64,000 nucleotides of DNA from positions 2,110,501-2,174,500 of the forward strand of contig NC_013173.1 in NCBI RefSeq assembly GCF_000023225.1, in the 5' to 3' direction. The DNA is from Desulfomicrobium baculatum DSM 4028. GTDB taxonomy: Bacteria > Desulfobacterota > Desulfovibrionia > Desulfovibrionales > Desulfomicrobiaceae. The notes under the pieces are model-generated. The model saw nothing but the letters and a program-made list of their open reading frames with translations, was not told the DNA's origin and searched no databases. The translations under genes were made by a program, and so were the position numbers. Of this stretch, positions 8,467-17,374 are shown piece by piece; the stretch's first letter is position 1; each line of letters starts with the position of its first letter.

Positions 8467-9540
8467 GTGATGCCCAAGAACCACCTCCAGTCACGCACCA
8501 TCATGAATCCCAATCAACGACCCGAAGACAATGCTCTGGATGAAGAGCTCGAAACACCCTTATCAGAGGACACCGAAGAATTCGATGACGATGTCGTCGA
8601 CGATTCCGACACGATCGACACTGTCGATATCGATGAAATCGCCCCGCTGGTCCTGGCCACAGTCCCCCGACGCGAAGTCGCGACCCTGGACCCGCTGCAT
8701 ATCTATCTTCAGGAAATCAAAAAATTCAAACCCCTGGAACAGGACGAAGAATTCGATCTGGCCAGGCGCTACCGGGACGAAAAGGAAGAGCAGGCGGCCT
8801 TTATCCTCATCACCTCCAATCTGCGGCTGGTGGTCAAGATCGCCATGGATTTCCAGCGGCGCTGGATGAAGAACGTGCTCGACCTGATTCAGGAAGGCAA
8901 CGTGGGCCTCATGAAGGCGGTCCAGAAGTTCGACCCGGACAAGGGCATCAAGTTTTCCTATTATGCCTCGTTCTGGATCAAAGCCTATATCCTGAAATTC
9001 ATCATGGACAACTGGCGCATGGTCAAGATCGGAACCACCCAGGCCCAGCGCAAGCTGTTCTACAACCTGGGCAAGGAGCGCCAGCGCCTGCAGGCGCAAG
9101 GATTTGACCCGACGACATCCACCCTTTCCAAGAATCTGCAGGTCTCCGAAGCCGACATCGTGGAAATGGGTCAGCGCCTGGGACAACACGATGTGTCCCT
9201 GGACATGAAGATCGGGGACGACTCCAGCTTCACGCCCATGGATTTCATTCCGGCTCTTGAGGCCGGGATCGAGGAACAGATGGCCGCCGACGAGATCAGC
9301 GTGCTCATCCACGACAATATTGACGCCATACGGGACGGCCTGAACGAAAAGGAACTCGACATCCTGGAGCAGCGTCTTCTGGCCGACTCGCCTATCACCC
9401 TGCGCGAAATCGGTGACAAGTACGGGATCACCCGGGAACGGGTACGCCAGATCGAAGCCCGTCTGCTGCAAAAGATCAAGGCCCAGATGTCGAGCACCAT
9501 CCAAGATTTCTCCTCAGAATGGATTGAACATGAAGAATGA
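8467..9540 (+). CDS. rpoH: RNA polymerase sigma factor RpoH (sigma-32)
   Basis: This sigma-70-family factor probably directs heat-shock transcription. A very acidic N-terminal tail (residues about 15-60) precedes region 2 ('NLRLVVKIAMDFQRRW...DLIQEGNVGLMKAV', about residues 118-155). The RpoH box follows as QRKLFYNL (about residues 195-202). Region 4 ends in the helix-turn-helix TLREIGDKYGITRERVRQIE (about 315-334). The frame opens with GTG 8467/ATG 8470; ATG at 8503 (MNPNQRPEDN) is an equally possible start, and none has a clear Shine-Dalgarno. A short UTR after the promoter at 8355 could carry thermosensitive structure, but I cannot show this. The stop overlaps the start of the HD gene. Confidence 0.9.
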   Translation: MMPKNHLQSRTIMNPNQRPEDNALDEELETPLSEDTEEFDDDVVDDSDTIDTVDIDEIAPLVLATVPRREVATLDPLHIYLQEIKKFKPLEQDEEFDLARRYRDEKEEQAAFILITSNLRLVVKIAMDFQRRWMKNVLDLIQEGNVGLMKAVQKFDPDKGIKFSYYASFWIKAYILKFIMDNWRMVKIGTTQAQRKLFYNLGKERQRLQAQGFDPTTSTLSKNLQVSEADIVEMGQRLGQHDVSLDMKIGDDSSFTPMDFIPALEAGIEEQMAADEISVLIHDNIDAIRDGLNEKELDILEQRLLADSPITLREIGDKYGITRERVRQIEARLLQKIKAQMSSTIQDFSSEWIEHEE

Positions 9541-10303
9541 AACATTACTTCGCATCAAACAGGAAAGCGCCGCTGTCACCCCCGACGCCCTGCCCAGCTT
9601 TTATACGGCCATGAGCGCGGAGCTTGCCTCCGCCCGGGACACGTTCTTTTCGCACCCCATGGTCCTGCGTTGCCGGGAGGATGTGCTGCCCTTCCTGAAC
9701 GACGAGTTCGGCCATGGCATCGACCACTCGAAAAAAGTCGCCATCGAGTGCAGCGCGCTGATCCTGGGCGAAGCCGATGCGCTGGGGCTGGAGCAGGCCC
9801 GGCGGCTGAGCCTTTTGGCCATGCTTGCCGGCCTGCTGCATGACACCTGCCGACTTGAAGGCGATCATGCCACGCGCGGGGCCGACCTTGCCCTGCTGAT
9901 CCTCCGTGACTATCCGCTCACGGACGAGGAAAAACAGATGATCGCTGACGCGGTGCGCTGCCATGAAGCCTTTTCCGCGCCGGCCGAGTTCGACCATCAC
10001 GGCACGCAACTCCTGGCCGACGCGCTGTACGACGCGGACAAATTCCGCTGGGGGCCTGACAATTTCATCACCACCTTATGGGAAATATGTAATTATCAGG
10101 AGTGGACCCTGCAGCAGATTCTGGATAAATTTCCCGCCGGGCTGGAGGTGGTTGCGTCTATCCAGAACACGTTCCGCACTCCTGCCGGAAAAATTTACGG
10201 GCCGGAATTCATTGAACTGGGGCTCGACATGGGCAAAAAAATTTACCAAATAATCCAGGCATTTTGTAGAAAAAATGACTGCTCCGGACACATCACTGCA
10301 TGA
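9530..10303 (+). CDS. HD-domain metal-dependent phosphohydrolase
   Basis: The start at 9530 overlaps the end of rpoH and gives 257 residues (MKNETLLRIKQESAAVT). The HD signature is present: 'GIDHSKKVA' near residue 65, the metal pair LLHDTCR near residue 103, 'EGDHATRGA' next, and a later 'YDADKFRWGPDN', which supplies the last Asp. Such proteins cleave phosphate esters, often nucleotides, but the substrate is unknown. Placement after rpoH and a 4-bp overlap with the next TPR gene suggest one operon. Confidence 0.8.
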   Translation: MKNETLLRIKQESAAVTPDALPSFYTAMSAELASARDTFFSHPMVLRCREDVLPFLNDEFGHGIDHSKKVAIECSALILGEADALGLEQARRLSLLAMLAGLLHDTCRLEGDHATRGADLALLILRDYPLTDEEKQMIADAVRCHEAFSAPAEFDHHGTQLLADALYDADKFRWGPDNFITTLWEICNYQEWTLQQILDKFPAGLEVVASIQNTFRTPAGKIYGPEFIELGLDMGKKIYQIIQAFCRKNDCSGHITA

Positions 10304-11997
10304 TCAGAACGCTTGTCCATCGGCTCCTTCTTTCCGCCGCCTTAGCGGCTTCCCTGGGGTGCGCCCACCGAACCGAGCCGCTGCCCCCAATGACACCGCC
10401 CGCTCCTGTACCGGCTTCATCCGAAGCCGAGGCCATCTATTCCTATCTGGCCTATCGCGAACTGCTGCAAGAAGACAAAAATGACCAGGCGGCCCAGGCG
10501 CTTGAGCAGGCCATCGCGCTCAAGCCCACGCCCGAACTCTATCTTGAACTGGGCAACCTGCACTGGCGCGCCTCCAGATTTTCCGATGCCCTGCTGGTCT
10601 TGAACCAGGGCCTGACCAGCTACCCGGACTCGGAAGCCCTGCTCAGCACCCTGGCCAAAACCTATGCGGCCCAGGGTCGTTTCGACGACGCCGTGCTCGT
10701 CCTGGACGACTACCGCAAAAAGCACCCCGAACAGATCGAACTGGCCCACGAAGCGGCGCTTTATCGTCTGGAGCAGGGAGAGTTCGGCGAAGCTGTGGAC
10801 AGGCTGAACGCCATTCCGGAAAAAGACGTCAACCAGACTACGAAATTTCTCCTCGGCAAGGGCTTTTTCGGTCTTGAGCTCTATGACAAGGCGATCACCG
10901 CCTACCAGCAGGCCGTGGCCATCGACCCCGAATATTACAACGCGTGGATAGAGCTTGGACTGACATACGAGGTACAGAAAAATTATATCGACGCGGAACG
11001 CGTTTTTGCCAAACTCGTCGATTTGGGGATCGGGAACCAGCAGATTCTCTTTCGCCTGATCGAACTCAACTTGAAGCTCAACAATCCCGACCAGGCCCTG
11101 TCCTATGTGGAGCAGGGCTCGGATGATCAGGCGCTGGTTCTGGAAGCGGTCAATCTGCTGCTCAACCAGGACTTCTATGACCACGCGGCGGAACTTCTGG
11201 ACCCCATGGCCCTGGAAAATCCGATCCCCAGCGATGCGCTTTTTTTCCTGGCCGTGCTGGAATACGAAGGCCGCGATAATCCGGACAAGGCCATGACCTA
11301 TCTGGAAGCCATACCTGCGGGGCATCAGCATTATGAGCGCAGCCTGATATTCCGCATCCACCTTCTCTACCAGAAAAACGACAGGGCTACGGCCAAAGAG
11401 CTCTGTCTGTCGGCCATGACGCTTTTTCCCAAGCAACCTGAATTCCGCATCATCATGGCGGAGATCCACGAATTTGAAAAAGAGTACCAGCAGGCGCTGG
11501 ACGTGCTGCTCAAGGCCACGGGAGTCTGGCCGGACAACACGACCATCCTTTACCGGCTGGGCCTGATCTACGATCGCATGGATCACCGGGACCAGGCCAT
11601 GATCATGATGGAAAAGGTCATCTCCAAAGATCCCGAATACGCCGATGCGCTCAATTATCTGGGCTACACCCTGGTGGAACTGGGTCGCAACCTGGAACGG
11701 GCGGAGGTGCTGATCGAAAGCGCCCTCAAGGTCAAGCCCGACAACGGTTACTTCGTCGACTCTCTGGCCTGGGTCTACTTCAAACAGGGCAAAAACAAGC
11801 GCGCCTGGCAGGAGATCAAGCGTGCCGTTCAGCTTGTGGACTCGGACCCGGTCATCTGGGAGCATTACGGGGACATCGCCCGCGCCATGGGATTTATCAC
11901 CGAGGCTCGCCGAGGTTATGCAAAGGCCCTGGATCTTGAAGGCGAAAACGCCGAAGAAGTGCGGGCCAAAATGAATGCTCTGGGCCGCACACGATGA
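10300..11997 (+). CDS. TPR-repeat lipoprotein
   Basis: The 565-residue product has a type II signal sequence with a lipobox (LAASLGC, Cys near residue 22). It is otherwise built of about a dozen tetratricopeptide repeats, with recognisable 'A...Y..AL.L.P' spacing such as AITAYQQAVAIDPEYYNAW. It should be a periplasm-facing lipid-anchored scaffold. The partner is unknown. It overlaps both neighbours by ATGA, so it is translationally coupled to the HD gene upstream and the LolB-like lipoprotein downstream. Similar TPR lipoproteins often accompany envelope assembly factors. Confidence 0.85.
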   Translation: MIRTLVHRLLLSAALAASLGCAHRTEPLPPMTPPAPVPASSEAEAIYSYLAYRELLQEDKNDQAAQALEQAIALKPTPELYLELGNLHWRASRFSDALLVLNQGLTSYPDSEALLSTLAKTYAAQGRFDDAVLVLDDYRKKHPEQIELAHEAALYRLEQGEFGEAVDRLNAIPEKDVNQTTKFLLGKGFFGLELYDKAITAYQQAVAIDPEYYNAWIELGLTYEVQKNYIDAERVFAKLVDLGIGNQQILFRLIELNLKLNNPDQALSYVEQGSDDQALVLEAVNLLLNQDFYDHAAELLDPMALENPIPSDALFFLAVLEYEGRDNPDKAMTYLEAIPAGHQHYERSLIFRIHLLYQKNDRATAKELCLSAMTLFPKQPEFRIIMAEIHEFEKEYQQALDVLLKATGVWPDNTTILYRLGLIYDRMDHRDQAMIMMEKVISKDPEYADALNYLGYTLVELGRNLERAEVLIESALKVKPDNGYFVDSLAWVYFKQGKNKRAWQEIKRAVQLVDSDPVIWEHYGDIARAMGFITEARRGYAKALDLEGENAEEVRAKMNALGRTR

Positions 11998-12764
11998 AGA
12001 GCCTGACTCTGCTCATCCTGCTCGCCCTCCTCGGAGGATGCGCGCCGCAGATACCGATTCAGGACCCGGCCGCCGTGTCACGCATCTGGTCCACCCTGCA
12101 TCCGCGGTCCTCGTCCGGGGACCGCGTCACGGCCCGGTTTTCCATGCACGTGGCCAGCAGTGAACGCACCGGCCGTCTGGTCGGGCAACTTTGGGGCTAC
12201 CCCGCGTCCATCATCCGCATGGACCTGTCCTCGGGCGCTGGAGCCTCGGTGGCCATGATCCGCGAAACTCCGGACCTCTGGACCGCCTACATCCCCTCGG
12301 AAAACAAGGCCTATCACCATGCCCAGGCCCAGGCAGGGCTGGCCCTTTTTCAGATCCCCGTGCCGTTCAACGCCAAGCAGATCAGCAGTCTGCTCAGCGG
12401 CGATCTCGGACCAATCCTGCCGCCGGAATACGCGTCTGCCCATGGCACCAGGGAAGGCCGCATCCGTTTCAATTTTTCCACAGGCAGCGTGGCCTATGTG
12501 GAAGCCCCGGAAAACATGGAAATGCTGACCCTTGGCGGCAGGCAGGGCTGGACGCTTACCTGCGAAGGGCCCTACACCGCAGCGGCATTTCCAGACCATG
12601 TGCTCTACGACAAATACACTTTTTCATCCCCCCGGGATGGCAAGGCCGTGCTCCGGATCAAATCCCTGGAAGCCGGCGGAGAATGGCAGAACCGCGACCT
12701 GGACCTGAACCTGCCCCAGGACGTGCAATGGATGCGCATCACATCCACGCCTCAGTACAACTAA
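11994..12764 (+). CDS. LolB-like / DUF4292-type outer-membrane lipoprotein
   Basis: The 256-residue product begins MKSLTLLILLALLGGCAPQI, a type II signal peptide with lipobox LLGGC. The body is mostly predicted beta strand, with patterns such as 'GRLVGQLWGYPASIIRMDLS' and 'LTLGGRQGWTLTCEGPY', resembling the hydrophobic-cavity fold of LolB/LppX/DUF4292 proteins. A role in lipoprotein insertion into the outer membrane is plausible but unproved. It overlaps the TPR lipoprotein gene by four bases. Confidence 0.6.
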   Translation: MKSLTLLILLALLGGCAPQIPIQDPAAVSRIWSTLHPRSSSGDRVTARFSMHVASSERTGRLVGQLWGYPASIIRMDLSSGAGASVAMIRETPDLWTAYIPSENKAYHHAQAQAGLALFQIPVPFNAKQISSLLSGDLGPILPPEYASAHGTREGRIRFNFSTGSVAYVEAPENMEMLTLGGRQGWTLTCEGPYTAAAFPDHVLYDKYTFSSPRDGKAVLRIKSLEAGGEWQNRDLDLNLPQDVQWMRITSTPQYN

Positions 12765-12784
12765 AACTTCATTGGAGGGAGTGA

Positions 12785-13111
12785 ATGCTCAAAGACACGT
12801 TAAAACCCGTCACCAACGGTTTCAAGCTCCTTGCCAGCGAGGGCAAGTGGGTATTCATCAAAGGCTTTCGGCGCTGGGAAATCCGGCAGATGGAGAAACG
12901 TCTGGCCGAGGAATATCAGAACCTGGGCAAAAGCTATGCCGCAAGTCAGACCAAGGGCGAAACCTTCGACCCCAAGGCAAGCGACAATGACCTGACCCTG
13001 AAGCAGATCAGCTTCCTGCAGGAAGAAATCGCTCATCTGGAACAGGAACTTGCCTCTACCCGGTCCGAATATGTCAAGAATCGCGCTGAAAAACCCGGCA
13101 CCGAGGTCTAG
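12785..13111 (+). CDS. Small coiled-coil protein of unknown function
   Basis: The 108-residue protein has a strong GGAGGGAG site 4 bases before its ATG. The N-terminal half is basic and helical ('KGFRRWEIRQMEKRLAEEY'), and residues about 70-100 form a heptad-like helix (ISFLQEEIAHLEQELASTRS). There is no signal peptide or membrane segment. I do not recognise the family. It directly abuts rpiB (the rpiB ATG follows its stop with no gap), so it is in the rpiB-tkt-glpX transcription unit. Confidence 0.75.
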   Translation: MLKDTLKPVTNGFKLLASEGKWVFIKGFRRWEIRQMEKRLAEEYQNLGKSYAASQTKGETFDPKASDNDLTLKQISFLQEEIAHLEQELASTRSEYVKNRAEKPGTEV

Positions 13112-13561
13112 ATGCGCACCATCATCTTCGGCTCCGACCACGCAGGCTTCGGCCTCAAGAACATTCTGATGGAGCACCTCGCAGGGCGCTTTGACACCGT
13201 CGATGTCGGCACCCACTCTCTGGAGAGCTGCGACTACCCGAACATCGCGGGAAAATTGGCCACGGAAGTGATCGCGCTTAAAGCCACCGGCATCCTTATC
13301 TGCGGCTCCGGCATCGGCGTATCCATCACCGCCAACCGCTTCGAGGGCATCCGCGCCGCCCTGTGCGCCAACGAGTACATGGCCCGCATGAGCCGCATGC
13401 ACAACGACGCCAATGTGCTGTGCATGGGCGAACGCATCATCGGCGTGGACCTGGCCAAGGCCATCGCCGACGCGTTCCTCGGCACCGAGTTCGAGGGCGG
13501 ACGCCACCAGCGCCGCGTGGACCTGATCGACCGGCAGACCCCTTCACATCAACCATCATAA
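13112..13561 (+). CDS. rpiB: Ribose-5-phosphate isomerase B
   Basis: This 149-residue RpiB/LacAB-family enzyme interconverts ribose-5-phosphate and ribulose-5-phosphate in the pentose phosphate pathway. Visible motifs are GSDHAGFGLK at residues 7-16 and the active-site Cys loop ILICGSGIGVSI (Cys near residue 64). 'NDANVLCMGERIIG' is also family-typical. Length is standard. It is immediately followed by tkt and glpX, which makes a coherent sugar-phosphate operon. Confidence 0.93.
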   Translation: MRTIIFGSDHAGFGLKNILMEHLAGRFDTVDVGTHSLESCDYPNIAGKLATEVIALKATGILICGSGIGVSITANRFEGIRAALCANEYMARMSRMHNDANVLCMGERIIGVDLAKAIADAFLGTEFEGGRHQRRVDLIDRQTPSHQPS

Positions 13562-13590
13562 CGCCTTTATCGCACATCACGAGAACCATC

Positions 13591-15564
13591 ATGACCACCA
13601 ACGCTTCCCCAATAGATACCAAGGCCGTCAACGTCATCAAGGGCCTGATCATGGACACGGTCCGCGCCTCCAACTCCGGCCATCCCGGCGGGGCCATGTC
13701 TTCGGCCGACTATGCCTATGTCCTGTTCAAGGAGTTCCTGAGCTTCGACCCCAAGGACGCCAAATGGTTCAACCGCGACCGCTTTGTGCTGTCCGCGGGT
13801 CATGAATCCGCCCTGCTTTACGCCCTGCTGACCTTGCAGGGCAACCTTGGCGTCGAGGATCTCAAGGCGTTCCGCCAGTTTGGCAGCAAGACCCCGGGAC
13901 ACCCCGAGCACGACATGACCGACGGAGTCGAAGCCACCACAGGGCCACTCGGCCAGGGATTCGCCATGGCCGGCGGCATGGCCGTGGCCGAAGCCTTTCT
14001 GCGCGAATATCTGGACGCCGAGAGCGCCGGACACTTCACCTACGTGCTGGTTTCCGACGGCGACGTGCAGGAGCCCATTTGTCTTGGCAGCGCGGCCCTT
14101 TTCGGCCAGTGGGGACTGGGCAGGCTCATCGCCTACTATGACAGCAACAAGATTCAGCTGGCCGGTCCGACCTGCCGGGTTGACAACATCGACCACAAGG
14201 CTCTCTTCGAGAGCATGCGCTGGCAGGTCATCGAGATCGACGGCCATGATCACGAACAGATCCGCAAGGCCATCCTGGCCGGTCAGGCCGAAACCTCCAA
14301 GCCGACCCTGATCATCGGCCATACGACCATGGCCAAGGGCTGCGCCACCCTGGAAGGAAGCGAATCCACTCACGGATCCCCCCTGCCGGAAGCGGAAATC
14401 AAGGCCACCAAGATCAAGCTCGGCCTGCCCGACGAGGAATTCCACCTGCCCGATGATGTGCTCGATACCTTCCGCTCCCGCTTCGCGGCCCTGCGCAACG
14501 GCCGCCAGGCCTGGGACAAGGCCCTGGCAGCAAAACTCGCCGATTCGGCCTTCGCGGCCAAATGGGAAAACGCGACCACCCCGGCCTGCCAGCGCAGCCT
14601 GAACTGGCCCGAATTTGAATCCGGTGCCGGCGTGGCCACGCGCAAGGCTTTCGGGGCGTGCCTCGGAGCCATGATGGAGCAGCTGCCCACGCTCATGGGC
14701 GGCTCGGCGGACCTCGACCCGTCCAACCAGACCGTCAAGTTCCGTGAAACCGTGGGCATTTTCAACGCCACGACCAATGCCCTGGGCCGCAACCTCTGCT
14801 TCGGCGTGCGCGAGTTCCCCATGGGCGCTATCCTGAACGGTCTGGCCCTGCACGGCGGCATCGTTCCCTTCGGCGCGACCTTCCTGGTCTTCTCCGACTA
14901 CGAGCGCAACGCCATCCGCATGTCCGCCCTGCAGCACCTGCCGGTGTTGCACGTCTTTACCCACGATTCCTTTTTCGTCGGCGAAGACGGACCGACCCAC
15001 CAGCCCATCGAGCATGTCAGCTCCCTGCGGCTGATCCCGAACCTGCTGGTGCTGCGCCCCGCCGACGCACGCGAAAGCGCGGCATGCATGGCCGTGGCCC
15101 TGAAGCAGAAGTCCCGCCCCTCGGTGCTCATCTTCACCCGCCAGGGCCTGCCCGTGCTGGAGCTGCCCCAGCCTTTGGAAGAGCATGTGGGCAAGGGCGC
15201 CTACGTGGTCCGCGACCCCGAAGGCGCGGCCCCGGAAATGCTGCTGCTGGCTTCCGGCTCGGAAGTGCATCTGGCCGTGGAAGCGGCCGAGGCGTGTTCG
15301 GAGCTGAAAATCCGCGTCGTGTCTGTGCCCAGCATGGAACTTTTCGACGAGCAGAGCGCCGAGTACCGCGAAGCCGTCATGCCCCGCTCCATCACCCGCC
15401 GCGTGGCCATCGAAGCCGGACGCACGGACCTGTGGTACAAATACGTTGGGCTGGATGGAAAGGTATGGGGCATCAACCACTTCGGAGCCTCGGCTCCGGC
15501 CGGGGTGCTGAAGGAAAAATACGGATTCACCACCGCCAACCTGATCAAATTCATAAGGGAATAG
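13591..15564 (+). CDS. tkt: Transketolase
   Basis: The start at 13591 (MTTNASPIDTKAVNVIKGLI) gives 657 residues, typical for bacterial transketolase. The frame is open further upstream, but that part overlaps rpiB in another frame. The N-terminal TPP domain has 'SGHPGGAMSSAD' near residue 29, 'GPLGQGFAMAGGMA' near 113 and the Mg/TPP motif SDGDVQEPICLG near 155. The pyrimidine domain contains 'DSFFVGEDGPTHQPIEH' near residue 460. It moves two-carbon ketol units between sugar phosphates. Spacing to glpX is one base. Confidence 0.95.
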   Translation: MTTNASPIDTKAVNVIKGLIMDTVRASNSGHPGGAMSSADYAYVLFKEFLSFDPKDAKWFNRDRFVLSAGHESALLYALLTLQGNLGVEDLKAFRQFGSKTPGHPEHDMTDGVEATTGPLGQGFAMAGGMAVAEAFLREYLDAESAGHFTYVLVSDGDVQEPICLGSAALFGQWGLGRLIAYYDSNKIQLAGPTCRVDNIDHKALFESMRWQVIEIDGHDHEQIRKAILAGQAETSKPTLIIGHTTMAKGCATLEGSESTHGSPLPEAEIKATKIKLGLPDEEFHLPDDVLDTFRSRFAALRNGRQAWDKALAAKLADSAFAAKWENATTPACQRSLNWPEFESGAGVATRKAFGACLGAMMEQLPTLMGGSADLDPSNQTVKFRETVGIFNATTNALGRNLCFGVREFPMGAILNGLALHGGIVPFGATFLVFSDYERNAIRMSALQHLPVLHVFTHDSFFVGEDGPTHQPIEHVSSLRLIPNLLVLRPADARESAACMAVALKQKSRPSVLIFTRQGLPVLELPQPLEEHVGKGAYVVRDPEGAAPEMLLLASGSEVHLAVEAAEACSELKIRVVSVPSMELFDEQSAEYREAVMPRSITRRVAIEAGRTDLWYKYVGLDGKVWGINHFGASAPAGVLKEKYGFTTANLIKFIRE

Positions 15565-15565
15565 C

Positions 15566-16546
15566 ATGGAAGCCCCGCAACGAAATCTGGCCATGGACCT
15601 GGTCCGGGTCACGGAAGCCGCGGCCCTGGCCTCGGCCCGCTGGTTGGGCAAGGGCGCCAAGAATGAGGGCGACGGAGCGGCCGTGGACGCCATGCGCCTG
15701 TCCTTCAACACCCTTGATATCGACGGTCGCATCGTCATCGGCGAAGGCGAGAAGGACGAAGCCCCCATGCTCTACAACGGCGAGCGCATCGGCACGGGCC
15801 GGGGCGCGGCCGTGGACGTGGCTGTGGACCCGGTGGAGGGCACCAACCTCTTGGCCTATGGACGCCCCAACGCCATCGCCGTGGTCGGCCTGGCTCCGGC
15901 CGGGACCATGTTCAATCCGGGCCCGAGCTATTACATGAAGAAACTCGTGGTCCCGGCAGCGGCCAAGGGCATGGTGGACATGAACGCGCCCGTGGCCCAC
16001 AACCTTGAGGTCACGGCCAAGGCCCTGGGCAAGAAGGTCGAGGATCTGGTGGTTTTTGTTCTCGACAAGCCCCGCCACAAGGACCTCATCACCCAGATCC
16101 GCGCCGCAGGGGCACGCATCCAGTTGCACACCGACGGCGACGTGGCCGGGGCGCTCATGGCCGTGGACCCGTCATCCAATGTGGACATGATGTTCGGCAC
16201 CGGCGGCACTCCCGAAGGGGTACTGGCGGCCTGCGCCATCAAAGCCCTGGGCGGGGAGATCCTGGCCCAGTTCGACCCCCAGTCCGAGGACGAACGCAAG
16301 AACGTGCTCGACTTCGGCCTGGACCTGACGCAGATCCTGACCACGGACACCCTTGTTTGCGACGACAACGTCTTCTTCGCGGCCACGGGCATCTCCGGCG
16401 GAACGTTCCTGGGCGGCGTGTCGTACAGCGGCACCGGCGCGACCACCCACTCCCTGGTCCTGCGCGGCAAGACCGGCACCATCCGCCGCATCACCTCCAC
16501 CCACCAGTGGGACAAGCTGATGCGCTTTTCTTCAATCAAGTACTAG
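15566..16546 (+). CDS. glpX: Fructose-1,6-bisphosphatase class II (GlpX)
   Basis: The 326-residue protein matches GlpX, the class II FBPase of gluconeogenesis (it may also act on sedoheptulose-1,7-bisphosphate). The metal/phosphatase motif DPVEGTNLLAYG is near residue 88. 'IVIGEGEKDEAPMLYNGE' near residue 53 and 'GTGGTPEGVLAACAIKALGG' near 210 are class II landmarks. It follows tkt by one base and is the last gene before a strong terminator at 16569. Confidence 0.95.
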   Translation: MEAPQRNLAMDLVRVTEAAALASARWLGKGAKNEGDGAAVDAMRLSFNTLDIDGRIVIGEGEKDEAPMLYNGERIGTGRGAAVDVAVDPVEGTNLLAYGRPNAIAVVGLAPAGTMFNPGPSYYMKKLVVPAAAKGMVDMNAPVAHNLEVTAKALGKKVEDLVVFVLDKPRHKDLITQIRAAGARIQLHTDGDVAGALMAVDPSSNVDMMFGTGGTPEGVLAACAIKALGGEILAQFDPQSEDERKNVLDFGLDLTQILTTDTLVCDDNVFFAATGISGGTFLGGVSYSGTGATTHSLVLRGKTGTIRRITSTHQWDKLMRFSSIKY

Positions 16547-16568
16547 ACGCGCACACCCACAAAACATC

Positions 16569-16607
16569 AAGCGCCTCCAGCCGAATCTCGGCCGGAGGCG
16601 CTTTTTC
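16569..16607 (+). terminator. Intrinsic terminator after glpX
   Basis: AAGCGCCTCC and GGAGGCGCTT form a near-perfect stem, extended inside by GCCG/CGGC pairing, and a T tract follows from 16602. It lies 22 bases past the glpX stop. Confidence 0.9.
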
Positions 16608-16652
16608 ATTTCACAAGAGTCAGAATGCTCCTTCTTCCCTAAACCTGCTGCA

Positions 16653-16968
16653 TACGACACAAAGTCGTAACGAAGCTCAAGGCCCGATGCCGTCATGGTC
16701 TTGGGGCGCGTCGGCTGTCTGACTGAGCCAGGCATCGTTTGTTGAATCGTTGCCTGATGCTTGGCCTCGCTTTCCCGTCCTGCACGCAACGATTCAACTC
16801 TACGAGGCCGGAGAAGGAGTTCCGGCGGGCTCCAAGGCCATGACGGCATCTGGCCGACCGCCGAACAACTTGAAGTCAACCACCCCGCCCTTCGGGCACC
16901 CCTCCTTGGCAGGAGGGGAGTTGGAGAGGCTACTGGCGGACCTTTAAGCTTTGTGCGTTCGCGATCTC
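16653..16968. repeat. Dispersed palindromic repeat, copy 2 (tandem unit A)
   Basis: This is the first of two nearly identical units of about 320 bases. Outer arms 16681-16704 and about 16832-16856 pair over about 24 bases with two mismatches. The inner arms TTGAATCGTTGC (16742-16753) and GCAACGATTCAA (16786-16797) pair perfectly over 12 bases. A distal CCCCTCCT-TGGC-AGGAGGGG hairpin has a perfect 8-bp stem and a 4-base loop at about 16899-16918. The core and right-hand flank are shared with copy 1 near 2 kb. No gene is seen inside. Confidence 0.8.
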
Positions 16969-17288
16969 AGATGATACATCACAAAACCGGAACGAAGTTC
17001 AAGGCCCGGTGCCGTCATGGTCTTGGGGGGCGCCTGCTGTCTGACTGAGCCAAGCATCGTTTGTTGAATCGTTGCCTGATGCTTGGCCTCGCTTTCCCGT
17101 CCTGCACGCAACGATTCAACTCTACGAGGCCGGAGAAGGAGTTCCGGGGACGCCAAGGCCATGACGGCATCGGGCCGACTGCCGCACAATTTGAAGTCAA
17201 CCACTCCGCCCTTCGGGCACCCCTCCTTGGCAGGAGGGGAGTTGGAGCGGCTACTGGTGGACCTTTGTTTTGTGCGTTCACAACCTGC
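16969..17288. repeat. Dispersed palindromic repeat, copy 3 (tandem unit B) plus partial third unit
   Basis: This second tandem unit starts about 322 bases after the same point in unit A and matches it closely, including both inverted-repeat arms and the terminal hairpin. A truncated third unit follows at 17289-17333, preserving only the left segment 'gatgatacatcacaaagccgg' (shown here as its first bases GATGATACATCACAAAGC) and the first part of the outer arm. This partial copy shows unit-length tandem duplication of about 319-322 bases. Confidence 0.75.
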
Positions 17289-17374
17289 GATGATACATCA
17301 CAAAGCCGGAACGAAGTTCAAGGCCATGACGGAACCGGGCCGACCGCCGCAACGCAACTTCCGATCAAAACCGC

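Larger units (their letters stand above)
16608..17374. other. Repeat-filled intergenic space between glpX and the YeeE pair
   Basis: About 770 bases without a supported gene. Nearly all of it is the tandem palindromic repeat. Short frames on both strands are by-products of the repeat and are duplicated with it. The spacer separates convergent transcription units. Confidence 0.65.

Noticed and set aside
13363..13590. N-terminal extension of transketolase
   Set aside because: It overlaps rpiB in another frame and has no transketolase similarity. The family N-terminus starts at 13591.
16653..17333. Tandem repeat as remnant insertion sequence with coding capacity
   Set aside because: No transposase-like frame, no flanking target duplication that I can see. 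It is better described as a non-coding palindromic element.
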